Assembly: GCA_003693705.1 (NCBI GenBank)
Contig: RBZT01000734.1
Coordinates: 26,703 to 90,702 of the forward strand
Length of the DNA stretch: 64,000 nucleotides
Origin: Polymyxa betae
Taxonomy: Eukaryota; Endomyxa; Phytomyxea; Plasmodiophorida; Plasmodiophoridae
Reading direction: 5' to 3'
The notes beneath the pieces are model-generated. The model saw only the letters and a program-made list of their open reading frames with translations. It did no database searches and was not told the origin of the DNA. Positions within the stretch are counted from its first letter, which is position 1; each line of letters opens with the position of its first letter. This document shows positions 16,301 through 27,963 of the stretch, in pieces. A program made the position numbers and the translations under genes.

Positions 16301-19300
16301 CGCGAAGGCAATTGCCGAAGTCGAGCGCCTGCTGTACTGTCATGGCCAATCCGGCATCTAGCATGAACGTGACTGCTTCAGATCCCAAGAAAGTTCCCGA
16401 ATACTGCCTTCCTATAGAACGATTAGCGCTATGCTCCGAGGGCAAACAGTAGAAAGGTTCCAATCCGATTCAAAAGATGCAATTTGAGAACTAAACCTGG
16501 ATTGATGATAATCCCAAAAAAGATAACACATTAGCGGAATCACTTTCGGCAGACCTCGAAATACTCTCGCTTTCAGATCGAGATTGCGGTGTAACCCCAG
16601 AGCTAGAGCATTTATATCAATGCGGTCGGCGGCGCTGAACCGGTACAGGTCGTTGTTATAGGCAAAATTGCGGCATAGACCGAACTCGTTTTGGAGAGCT
16701 GATTTCAGCACAAGATATTGACCGATCTGGATCGCATATTCACGGCTGTCTGTGACATTTTTGGCTAGCAAACAGTCCACAACGTTGATGGCAGTGAACG
16801 TTTCCGGGTAAGATCGAAATCGGTGTTGGTTCGTCGTGGGATGGAGATTCTTCTTCAGTATATTTATCACATAAGGGACGTCAACATCACGTGAAATCCG
16901 CCACCGGTACAATTCGTCAGGTTCATCGAGAAACTCACGTCCTGATGTCACTGCATGCACAATAACATTACGCATTATTAGAGCATTCGCGATCTTAACG
17001 CCATCGAATCGGCTCACTACGGTTTGTGATGACATCAACAGGTCAACCACTTCGCTTCCAGAGAAGCAGTTTGGGATTGTGCGAAATAATTGTTTTCGAT
17101 GTTGAACCTGCAGTTTGGACCGGAGTAAGGCTGTAATCGATGAAAACGAATCTACTTGTTCCTGCTGTAATGCAGTTTTTTCTTTATCGCTTGTCATAGA
17201 AGATTTCGACTGCGAGATGGACGTTTTTCGTTTCAGAGTACCCTCGTTCTTCGTCGAAGACGCAATAGGCTCAGCGTGGTACAAATGTCGAACAAGTTCA
17301 TACGTGGCCCTTCCGATACAGACTTGGCCTTGATCTGCCAGAGTTTGTGCAATTCGGGCACCATCAATAGCTTCTCCAACAACAGTTGTATAGATCCGGG
17401 GCGGAACGATGTCATCATCTGCGACATCCCAATATGGAATCGGGCCGTGCACTAGCCGTCCTGTGTCAATTCCAATCGAAAGCGTCAACATAACACCGAA
17501 CAGCAGCTGTGAAGTACGCGGGTCGCTGAGTTCAGCCAGCCGAATCGCAATGCGGCACATCTCAAGGGCGGAGTCACATTCTGGAGCGGAACCTGGCCCA
17601 ATATAGGCCATGAGCAGGGCGCCATGTCCAGATGCTACACAGGAAATTTGCATGTCAGGGCGCGCTGCTGTCCGCCTCAGCGTTGTGGTGATGGTTTCAT
17701 GAATTTTTGACAGTAGGGAGACTGATTGGGCCGGTGATCGATGCTGGATTAGGTTCCCAAGCGAATCGATACCAACGACCAGGCAGGTTGCAGATGATGA
17801 CGACCGACTCGGAACGGAACCCAGAGCGGTATTAACGTAAGATCGAAACGAGGCAATTGACATGCATTGGTCAATTATGCCCAACTTTTCGCTGCGCGTA
17901 TTTGAACTGATTTCCGCATTCGGTAACATGTCATCACAAACGGAGCACGATAGTACGAACAAGACACGATACCGACGACATTGAAGAAAATAGAGCCGAC
18001 GTCGACGCTCATCCAAATAGCACTGATATGCAGAAACTACAGCCAGAGAGATGTAAGCGCTGTTCAGCAGGACAATTTCGAGCGGCTGCGGACGAGCAAA
18101 TAACGAGGGTGGCAGAGCGAAACAAACATTCATTAATACCAAGTCCCAAATAACTATGACTATGGCATCAGTAAAGTAGAATCGAATTGACGTCAGAATC
18201 GCATATGGGAAAGCAACAGCGCCGAGCAATGGCATCAAATCCGGTCGAGACATCAGTTCGTTAGCTCTAATGTCAGCACGTCGTGCAAGATCACCGGGTG
18301 TCGGCCATAAAGTCAGGCATTTCAATGCGCTCAATAAAATGCATAGCAAGAAAATGCACTGGCGGGTGGAATCTGGACGGAATCGATCAAGAACCACGAT
18401 TAACAGCGAAAGCCAGGTAATAACAAAAACAGAGCGTGGAGTGCCCCAGGACTGAGCCAGCTCGACCTGGATTAGCGAGTATGCCAACAGAATAATGCCA
18501 ACAATTCCTAATCGGAGACGAAGAGAAACCCAATGATTCTTTTCAGAAATATATCGGAACGAACGTTCACGTTCTTCGCATTCGGAGTAGGCACGGCGCA
18601 CCTGACCGCTATCCATGTCGGATGATAACGCCGGTGTAAAGCGTAACGTCACAACAGACATGGTAACGGCATAGGATGACAGTTTTTGGTTGTGCTCTTG
18701 TCGAAAATTTGGAATTTTGATCGAAGAACTAAGACTGTCTTTATGTTCTGATGAATACCTGGATGACGACTTCGACATAGAAGGCATACGAAAAAGCATA
18801 AATGACACTCGCGGCAACATTTTCTGAGATTCCGTCATCGGTGTTGACGCTGTTGTCTGCTGAGCCGAAAAAGAAGAGCGCGACCGCATCACTGAAAGAC
18901 GGCGAACCGATATTCCATCCGGTGTCTGCTCAACAATTGCCGAAGTGTCCGATGGTAACTTCGGCAAAGATTTCGAAAGCGATACCGATCGCGAGCGCTG
19001 TTTGATAACCTCAGGGTCCGCATTCCCAACCTGAGCGGGTTGTAATGAGGTGAGTTTTTTCCAAACATCGCCATTTAGCAGTGCAAACGTGCCATTGAAG
19101 CGATCAGCTTTGGCGCCTGCAACAATCAGCACCTGCTCGACGAAAGGAATTAGCCGTATCCGCAATGTTGTGTACATATCAGAGAATGTAACAGATGCTG
19201 TAATTGCTTTCGACAACAGAAGTTCTGTGCGTGCCTTCTTAACGTAATGCTCGAGGGCCTGTACATTCTCAGCCAGAGTCGGCGATGACAGATAGCGAAC

Positions 19301-22300
19301 GCGACGCAGAGTCATATCTAATACCACAGCGCTGAATGCGATTAGAGCGATGATAAGCGCAAATCGAAACAGGGAAATGCCGTTGTCGACGTCGGGAGCT
19401 AAGGTTGTGTCAATTGCGGAACCGACTTGCACCCAGAAATATGATGCCAGCAGCGAAACCATTGAGAGAAAAATGACGTTCAAGGACGGTGTAGACATAG
19501 CAGCGATGATTTTTAACACAGCGGTGGCACAGACGACGAAAAACACTAAAATCCCGGAGCTGTACAAGCTCCCAACGTTGTTGTTGTCAACAGCCGAGGT
19601 TGCAACCGAGCTCGTACCTGAGCGAAACCCGAGACTTGCCCATGCATTGATCGATGCCATAGTAAGAAAGAAAACAGCCACACCGTGTACAATTCCGTTC
19701 AGCATGGCACGAAGCGTATGCCCAAGGCCGAATCCGCCGCGACGAGCCCCATTGTGAAAGTACACACGCGGGTCGTTCTCCGCAATGTCATCGCTAACAT
19801 CTTTATCGCTGATTCCGGTGACAAGGATCGGCAAGAGAGTCAGACCCAAGTCAAACATATCACTGAGAACGGCAGGAACGAAAACAACGGCTGAAAATCC
19901 ATTGAAACAACCATGTAGAAACTGTATCGTTGGGAGCAACATAGTCTTGTAGATTGAGAGCGAAGCGACCTAAGGAGAGAGTTAGTGCTCAAATTGGATC
20001 AAAGGATATTACACTCAAGAACGTTTCGTTTCATAACATTGAATTGGAGAAATGCAAGAATAACTATTCTAACACTCAAGAAGAGCATTGCGGAAATAGA
20101 GGAAACGATAAGCATCCAAAAAACAAATTTAATAATTTGCTGAACCTGACATAGACGATGATACTGCCAATGGCCATGGACGAGAATTAAGCGAGCAAGC
20201 GTCACAAATTTGGGCATTGAGTAATCGCTGCAAAGGACTGCTTCATTGGCATGCGTCAACGAAACATTTCCAATAGCCACACCAACATGAGCGGCCGCCA
20301 TCTGAACGATGTCGCTGGATCCTCGAGCCACAGCCAGAGTCACGATTTCGTCCCGTAGCCCTTCGATGAGGCTATACCAAATAACACACAATGCCCCAGC
20401 CAATAGCCTTCGCAGGATGCTCCAGTGTCGATCTCCAGCTCGGAGCTCACGCCAAGATTCTTTAACCGTATGTCGAGCCTGATCGAGCGGTAAATGCCGG
20501 CCGCGGGTACGAACGAAACGCACAGCGCGAGCTTTGTCGTCTGGTGAACACTGGGCCAGTACGACTGTGTCGGCGACAGCACAGAGGCGAAACAAAATAT
20601 CAGACATGACAGCATCGCCTGCAATTAGATTGAAAGCGACGGCGTCCAGAGTCAGGGCCATAGGGTTGTCAAGCGCCTGGTTCAAGTACCGCGCATGGTA
20701 ATCAAACAATTCCACGCGAAGACGACAGCATGCGGCTTCAAGTTCGGCGTCGACCTACACAGAGGCAACATCAGCATCGGCACCAATCTTAGATCAATAG
20801 GAATGAAGAGACAAATAGGGAATGGAGTGAACAGGAAATGTAAAGACCAATGTCATGTGGAACACCCGACCTGTTCGGGGGTTGGCTGCGCCGCTGCCCG
20901 TTCAGCCTGAGCACGCTCATAGATCTGATCGAGGGTTGGTGGGGTGAGCCTGGGGTCAACATCGGGGTCGGGCCCTATGGAATCGCCCATATGGAATTCA
21001 TTAATAAGCTTCTTGGTGACCTTGGTCGGTGCCAGAGCAGGCGATGACAATAATTGCACCTGGATCATCGCTGGGGTGATGAGTTTCGAGCGGTAAGCAG
21101 TGGCACGAGCTGCTGCTAGCGATTCCGAAGTTGACATCCAGAATTTGATACCGCTGACTTGCATACGCTCTATCATGGTTGGGACGGCGCTATCAACGAC
21201 ATCCTCGAAGGCAATCAGACCAACAAACCGCAGTTTAGTCTCAATTTGGTCGGCTAGGAACTGAAGCGTGGCCGTCTGTGGCGTCAGATCCGGGGCCAAT
21301 AACATTTCTCTGGTGATTGGATCGTGATCGGTCCAGTTTATATGGTTGGGATCAAGATTCCGAGCTCGGTAATAAAGCGGCAACCAGATGTTATGGAAAT
21401 AGGTCAGCGGGATTCGACGTTCGGCAATGATCATGGCGCGAAAGCCAGTACGCCCATACCTACAATGGATGGTTTAAATCAGCGGAATACGGTTCTAAAG
21501 AGATTTAGATCACCGGTCCAGGGCGCCGAATACGTCGAATTTCTGCCGGTGTACATCGATGCAACGGTCAATCATGTCACGAGCCCAGCCTTTGCAGTAC
21601 AAAATCATATCGGAACCAGAACGCTTGACGACCACAGACATGCGTCCTCGGCTTGACATAGGATTGATGGCGACGATGTCGACATCTTCCATTACCTTCT
21701 TATGACGTAAGGCTGGCGGCGGCTTCACTGCAACCCGGAGAATTGGACCCTCCCGCGACTTGAACTCCCAACCGAATGCTTTGGCAGCTTCGACCATGGC
21801 AACCTCAAAAGGTGATGATGAACGATACTCAAACGCCTTGTTGAAGAATTTATCGTCGCGTTTGATTGTCGTCTCCAGATGGCGCTGTTCTTTTGCCAAT
21901 TTGATCCGCGAAGTAATCGAATTGCAGCATGCCATAATGGTTGCAACGAGACGGATACGCTTTTGTCGGTCGGCATCATCCTCATTCCACAGGTCCTGAA
22001 TGACAGCAGGGCCCTCAGCATCATATTCAATTCCATCACAGTTGATTGTCGCCACTCGAATTGTGCCGGTGGACAATAGACCAAGCTTCTCAGTGAACAC
22101 GTACTCGACCTGCCCGAGGTCGGCGTTAACATTGCTGGTCATCATGGCAGGCTTATTAAGTAGATTGCTGGTCTGCTCCCAGAGCTTTTTGTCGGAGGAT
22201 ACTGAGACGCCTTGCGAAGTCATACAAAGCTCCAATGTAATCCATATCGATATCGATCCAATGGTGCTATACAGAAAGAAGAAATAGGTCCACGATATCA

Positions 22301-24363
22301 ACAAATCAGACGGGTCGCTCAAATACATGTGCCAAAATTGAGTCAGATCAACGTGTCCGGATAGCCCGAGGTCCTGTACGACGATTTCTGAAGCCACCAG
22401 ACTCGTTCCTCGCGCGAATAAGCTGTTGCCGGTGGCGCTGAAAAGAGCAAACAGCAGTCGCACACCGAGAATCAAGGCCATGGCCCAATCCAGCTGTTTC
22501 ATGAGATGTGATCGTTTCGGTTGGCGACTGGCGCTGCGCCAATTCTTGACGACTTTGCAATCATGCCCGGCGTAAACGACGACGCCGATGGCAGCGCCGG
22601 TGTATGCCAGCCGGGTCCCTCGCATGGCCAAGTTCGATAACGACAGCCTGGCAACGTGCGAGTAGCCGGTGCTGGCTGAATCGTTGCCGAGTTCCTCTTG
22701 CAAAATGCGCTGGACTTTGGGATGCTGTTCGAGCGGCATACCTTTGCAGCGCTCAATCTCCTCGCGCTGCATTTGCGCAGCTGCCTCTCGGATGTCGACG
22801 CCGAAAATGCCATCGAATGAGGTCAAAGACCGATTCGGCTTATCACACAACAATGCTCCTATGAAGGACATTTAGATTATTCATCCAGGCAACCCCTAAG
22901 CCCTGAGAAAAAATGGCCATAATTAAACAGCAAATGATGCTGAAACAACCTTTAACTCGGCGAAGACATGTTCCTGTTTTGAAGATAGAGGTGACTTCGA
23001 CGGCAGTTTTCAGTGACAGATTGGTATCACCGTCCACATTGGACGAATCGATGAAACATTCGCCGTCACATTGACCCTCCAGTGGATCGGTTGCCAGCAA
23101 GACCATATCGGCCGGAAAGCGCTCGCCATTCTTCACCTGAACGATATCGCCGACGACGATATCGCCCCAGGCCATGGATACGAAACTGCTCTTGGTGGCA
23201 ACTGCTCGGAGCTGGTTCGGGTCCAGGACCAGACTACGTTTGACATTTTCTTGGGCGTCAGCTCGGGCTCGTTTTAGATCCTCGCTATATTCTTTCAGCA
23301 TTCGGATTGCAATCCATAGTGCGAACTCGTAGCGTAGTGGCATGAAGGAGCTCTCATACGAATTTGTATAGACCTGATGACATGGTAAGAAGCTCTGGAA
23401 TTAAAAGAGTTTGAAAAGTGCGGCAAATTTTGCACATGGGAGACATCGGATAGAATAACGCAAATAGCAGAGTGGTTTGATGAGTTAAAAGGGGGAGTGA
23501 AACGTAATGCGGCTTAGTTGTGTGACAGAGAGAGAGAGAGAGAGAGAAATTCAATGCTATTCATATTACATTGACGATGATTAGTGCGAGGAAGACCAGG
23601 TTGATGGGCAGCTGAATCTGCTCCCAGAGGCATCGGGGCACGAACGTTGCCAGCGTGTACTTAGCCGTCTGCATCGTGTTCCGCGCGTACCTAAATCAGC
23701 ATCTGTTTCAGCTGCCGCTGATGTAGTTTGATTTCGGAATCCCACCCAGCCGCCCCGTTCCGTAGGCGATCATCCAGCATGACGAGACGCCTCTTTTTCG
23801 GATCGTTCGGTTGGGCCAACACTGACTCGTCGAATTTTGGCTTCCGCCGAGCGTTTAGCACCATTTTCTGTTAGCTCTATCAGTGAATGTTTGTATTTGC
23901 TGATAAAAGTCGGACCTTTTGATAGGCAGATAATCCCGTTTTATGGTCCGTCTCTAAATCAAGAAAGCTGAAGCTGGCCGAGCCGGCTGAATGCTCCTCC
24001 CTGAACAGTCAGCGAGGCGATTGCATCAGAACGAACGTTTTACTCGGGCAATATTGTTGCCGCTACTGCATGCTTGGACATATGCGTATGGCCTGCTCGA
24101 CTGTCATTCCTGCTGGCAGCTGGCGCTGTGGCACTTGCTGTCGGCCCAGGGACAGCAGGGTGCCCGCTGGATCGGCTGGGGGCATCGACCGGGCCCGTTG
24201 ACGAAGTCAGGACGGTTTTGATTCCCTTCTTTCGGGTGCCAAATTGAACAGCGGCGAGTTGCGCCAGCGAATCGGGTTTCTTCTTGGCATTCGAGACGGC
24301 GCGCCGGGGTGGCGACGCCGACACTCGCCGTGCTGTACCGGCGAGGTGAGCGTCATCGGCCAT
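13301..24363 (-). CDS. P4-ATPase / class III nucleotide cyclase fusion with three DEP domains
   Basis: About 2,900-3,000 aa over ~18 exons. Order: low-complexity N-terminus (24363-23880); P4-ATPase half (23864 to about 19580) with TMs, actuator, P/N domains and C-terminal TM bundle (FDLGLTLLPILVTGISDKDV); Ser-rich linker; 6TM; cyclase C1 (17794-17273); DEP1 (17146-16886), DEP2 (16879-16631), DEP3 split by an intron (16615-16206); coiled coil (LREELERDYQRFREHKLL); 6TM; cyclase C2 (14758 to about 13770); Ser/Lys-rich tail. The same backbone (P4-ATPase, 6TM-C1, 6TM-C2) is known for alveolate guanylyl cyclases. ATPase motifs are altered: DGDT for DGET, EKLGLL for DKTGTL, STSE for TGDK, ARGSSD for GDGxND. 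The cyclases also look degenerate. The first exons join by a 48-nt intron (inference); if wrong, the gene starts at 23864. Confidence 0.85.
23374..23569 (-). other. unusually long intron with a (GA)n microsatellite
   Basis: This intron lies between the first P4 transmembrane exon (ending LVFLALIIVN) and the exon starting VYTNSYESSF. At 196 nt it is about four times the usual intron here. It contains an uninterrupted run of about ten GA units at 23527-23547 (CT on the transcript). Confidence 0.6.
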
Positions 24364-24448
24364 GATCGTCTGACGAGCGGCTCCGTCACAGCAAAATCAT
24401 TTCAGCGTCCACTTAAACAAAGAGAATGTTAAGGTCGTCAATACAGAT

Positions 24449-26444
24449 TTATATAGATAAGCTGAAGCATTGCGGAGACAGTTTGCGGCTGGCAATTTCG
24501 AGCTCTAATGAGACGTTGTAAGAGCGAGGGGATGATGCGGGTCGAGAAGCGTGCAGTTGGCCAATCACGACCTGGTCGCATTCCAGAGCAATCGGCTGAG
24601 CCAGCATGAAGATTGTCTGCTTCCAATGTGTGTATGGCTGGTCGGGAGCCGTAGTCAGTCGTACTGGTTCACTGCAAGCAGCAGCGAAATCAACATTGAA
24701 ATACGACACAATCGCATCAAGTGTCTCGTTACGCATCGCCTAAATCCGCTATTAAACACTTCGAGTCTTTAAGCGGCTCTTGACAGAGCTAGCAACATAC
24801 GCGAATGGTGAACGTCGACGAGAAATCAAGGTCGGCGTCGGTGGTGCGTCCGATGTCAATCTGCTTGATGAGGGCAGAATCTGTAAAGATAGCGTCCGAA
24901 GGAAGCGTCGCGACCCAGGCCCGGCCTGAATTGCGGCAATTTTCCAACGTCTGGTCGACTTCGCCAATGTCGCTCATATCGAATCTGACCCGGATTGTTT
25001 AGCAACTTGTTGATACGCAGACGAAAGGGCCAAAAAATGAAAGAGATTGGTACCCGTAGAGATCTTTCCAGAAACCAAGATTACGACTTGCGAAGGACCT
25101 GGTCTGAGCGCCGGCTACGAACAGAGCTGCCTGATCCGGATATACAAAAGCCGGGTCAACCAGAAATTTATCGCGAGCAACCAGGACAGATGACAGCATG
25201 GATTCGAACCTGTACGGCATGAGAACAGCATTACCGATGACGACGCTACATACAGAAGAAAGTAGCCCATCCATTCCGAGATGATCAGGTCCACTTTGCA
25301 ATCCAGCTCGATCGCTTCGACTTTGCCCTGGATGATCTCCACAATATTGCTGTAGCCATTCCGGGCGACAGCCAAGCGAGCCTTGTGCACGATCTCGGCG
25401 TTGTCAATGCCGATCACACGCCGGGCTCCGGCTCGAGCTGCGAACAGGCACAGGATCCCGGATCCGCATCCCACGTCCACTACGACCTAACCGCTCATTG
25501 ACTCAAACCTTGACATCATGACTGAAATCATACTTTGTTCTCGAATAGATGTCGATTGCGGTCGCAAAAGGACTGATATGCCCGGGTTCGGGCTGTATCT
25601 CTCAGCATTTCTTCATGGATATCAACACAACTGTATCCACTGAAATACGCCTGATCTTTCTCAGCGATTTCGCTAACCTAAACAGGATTCAGCCTTGAGA
25701 CGGAAGCAGATTTCTACGAATGAGAAAAAAATACAACTATCTCGAAAATGGGCATGGGTGCATGGGCAGAGAAGTAGAAAGAAACAAAGATAAAACATCA
25801 AGTAACATTACAATTTGTTGTTGACTAGAAGCGACATTGCCGTCTTTGTTATCGTCATCGTTCAAGCCAAGGGCATTTTTGAAGGTATCCTTCATTTTCT
25901 GAATCTATTCGATGACACTAAATTTCGGTTCGGCGGCTAGCCGGTTATCAGCCCGACCTCTGCCCTCAAAGCCTCGTTTTCCGTTTGCAGATCGGCAACG
26001 TCATCGTCGCTGTCATCGCCGTCGGACGAATCGTCGTCGAGCGAGAACAGCAACGGATCATTTTCAATAACGGGCTTCAGGTATTGTTCGTGATTCCAAG
26101 GACGAGTATCGCTCGAGATCTGCTCAATTATCGCACTTGCTCTGCAGCCTTGCGCAGCACTGGCCCGGATATAGTTCACTAATTTGACGACATCGTAGAA
26201 ATCCAGTTCTGATCATGATGGTTTAACAATCAGCTGAGAAGCGATCTGAAACACACGTACGATGTTGGCGCCGAAACTCTCGCAAATCGAATCGATGCTG
26301 TTCGGCGTCGTACCGAAGGCATTCGTTGACCGACGGCAGCGTCGTCTCCCGGTCAAATAACGATGTGCAAGGGTCGTTGGGCAGCAGCGATTCGGTGTCG
26401 CTCAGGTCGTCGTCGCTGCTTCGATTCCCGCACAACATGGTCAA
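24449..26444 (-). CDS. PRMT3: PRMT3-like protein arginine N-methyltransferase
   Basis: The N-terminal part has the PRMT3-type finger region (LPSVNECLRYDAEQHRFDL), then LDFYDVVKLVNYIRA and RPWNHEQYLKPVIENDPLLF with an acidic stretch, all in PRMT3 order. The catalytic part follows: YFSGYSCVDIHEEMLRD, MDVGCGSGILCLFAARAGAR (SAM motif I), the double-E loop VDLIISEWMGYFLLY and ESMLSSVLVARDKFL, then THWKQTIFML, and the end at 24449. Introns are short. Family knowledge: type I enzyme making asymmetric dimethylarginine, with ribosomal protein uS5 as the main PRMT3 substrate. Oddity: the zinc finger reads C-TSLFD, so the second Cys of the C2H2 pair seems missing. The ATG at 26444 is the plausible start. 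The splice after FRRQHRT is not resolved. Confidence 0.88.
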
Positions 26445-26564
26445 ATGAGGATGGGGGATCCGCGTGCATTAATCGGGCTCAACAATCGGACTGCGTGATT
26501 TCAATCGAGGGAGTTCGACCTGCCTGCATTCGCATCTCCATATGTTAGAATAAGCTAAGACAAC

Positions 26565-26903
26565 TTACAGCGGCTGCTCACGAGGATCGTTAGGGCTAAT
26601 GGCTTTCAAAACAATTGTATTGCTAATTAATTCTGGCACATGAACGAAATTTGGAAGTTTCGCTACAGACTGCGACGGCTCTCGATGGTTCAGCGTCAGT
26701 CTAGGGCCTGAAGCCATCTCTGTTTCTAAAAACAGCATAGTTGGCACCTTGCGATCTGTGCTCGGCCCGGGTTGGGCCCAATTAAACAACCATGTTAGTA
26801 GTGAGATGAGTTCATAGGAGAGGGCGCAACCGCCTGCATCTAGTTCTCTCTGCAGTATCACTTTCATCGACACATCGTCGTTATCATGTCGACCAATGGC
26901 CAC
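26565..26903 (-). CDS. hypothetical protein, doubtful
   Basis: An open frame of 112 codons that I do not recognise. Its first codons overlap the start of the divergent four-TM gene (ATG at 26886) by 18 bp, so if it is real it more likely starts at the internal Met at 26867 (MKVILQRELDAGG). The C-terminal part (KLPNFVHVPELISNTIVLKA) reads like folded protein. A 35-nt segment after SLLTW could be a very short intron. It may also be an upstream exon of the PRMT3 gene. Confidence 0.35.
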   Translation of the reverse strand: MAIGRHDNDDVSMKVILQRELDAGGCALSYELISLLTWLFNWAQPGPSTDRKVPTMLFLETEMASGPRLTLNHREPSQSVAKLPNFVHVPELISNTIVLKAISPNDPREQPL

Positions 26904-27477
26904 GATATCGATCTAGGGTATTTCACTCAGACGCGGTCGACCAATATCATCTGGACGTTCGGATGCATATTCCTTTGCATTCAGGTGAGGCGGCAACAAT
27001 CCCCTTAAGTGGCGCTGTTACTCAATATTGCAGAACTTCGCTCTTTGGGCTTCCGTCGGATCCTTTGGAAGAGTGAGTGTTCAGTTTGCTGCTGTATGGT
27101 ACACATTGGTGCAGTTTGGTTATATTTTATATGGTATCTTCATATTAAAAAGATTTATGGTAAGTCGATTTTGAGGGGTTAAGTGGTTTTCGACGCTGAA
27201 TCGTGGTATTCAGAAACGATTTGGATTTGGTGGAATCGTTACTGGTACAATATTATCTTCTCAGTTTTCGTTTTTGGCAGCAGTTCTGTTCTACGGTCTG
27301 AATGCGATTCAAGCCGTTTCTGTATTCGGTGTCATGGCGGCGATCTTTTTATCAGTGGCTGCCATCATGCAGATCATTTTTAAGAATGATTATCTTCCCG
27401 ATAAGAATCACGAGAACGAGCAGGATCACCAAGAGGTCCCTGTCTCCGCATTTGATGTTCGAGAAGATATTAACTAA
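26886..27477 (+). CDS. small four-TM membrane protein, unrecognised
   Basis: Three exons, about 150 aa. Exon 1 starts MSTNGHDIDLGYFTQ and includes TM1 (IIWTFGCIFLCIQ). A GT-AG intron of about 50 nt joins it to NFALWASVGSFGRVSVQF (TM2), with TM3 around LVQFGYILYGIFILKRF. A 54-nt intron then leads to the last exon with two hydrophobic segments (FSFLAAVLFYGLNAIQAV and FGVMAAIFLSVAAIMQII) and an acidic, hydrophilic tail (KNHENEQDHQEV). The reading frame is maintained through both joins. No family recognised; tetraspan vesicle-type or MARVEL-like topology is possible but not shown. Confidence 0.55.
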
Positions 27478-27963
27478 CTATGCACTCGAACTAATTGAGA
27501 TAAAGACTTGTTATAGCATCGAAACACAGCAGAACTCCTACGACATGCGAAATTTTATTTCGGTAGTGTAGTTATCCCCCTTTTTCTTAGATCTACGATT
27601 ACACATATTATTGTAGATAGAAATAGTGTCAAAGGATAGTCTAGGTACACCATCTGGAATTAGGAATTCAGCAAAACGGTATCAAGCGCGGATCAGGAAG
27701 CTTACAGCGTGCGATTGATGTTCAAAAGCTTCATTAACAGGCGGTATAAGCGGACCTGATTTCCTAATCTCAAATACAGCTCTGAACTTATGTTTAATCT
27801 TGATCAGGCTAAACTTACACCAGCTACCTGTTAGAATGTTCGACTCTCAAAATTAAGATTGGGTCGAGGTAATTGTTGATATGCCCTGACATTACCAAAC
27901 CATCAGACCCGCTCTCTTGCCAATTTAAGTACTGAAAGCGACGTTATTATCATTCCGAAAGTG
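27478..27963. other. intergenic, nothing recognised
   Basis: Both flanking genes end here (convergent). Scattered stops in all frames; no repeats, RNA genes or domain-like translation seen. Confidence 0.5.
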
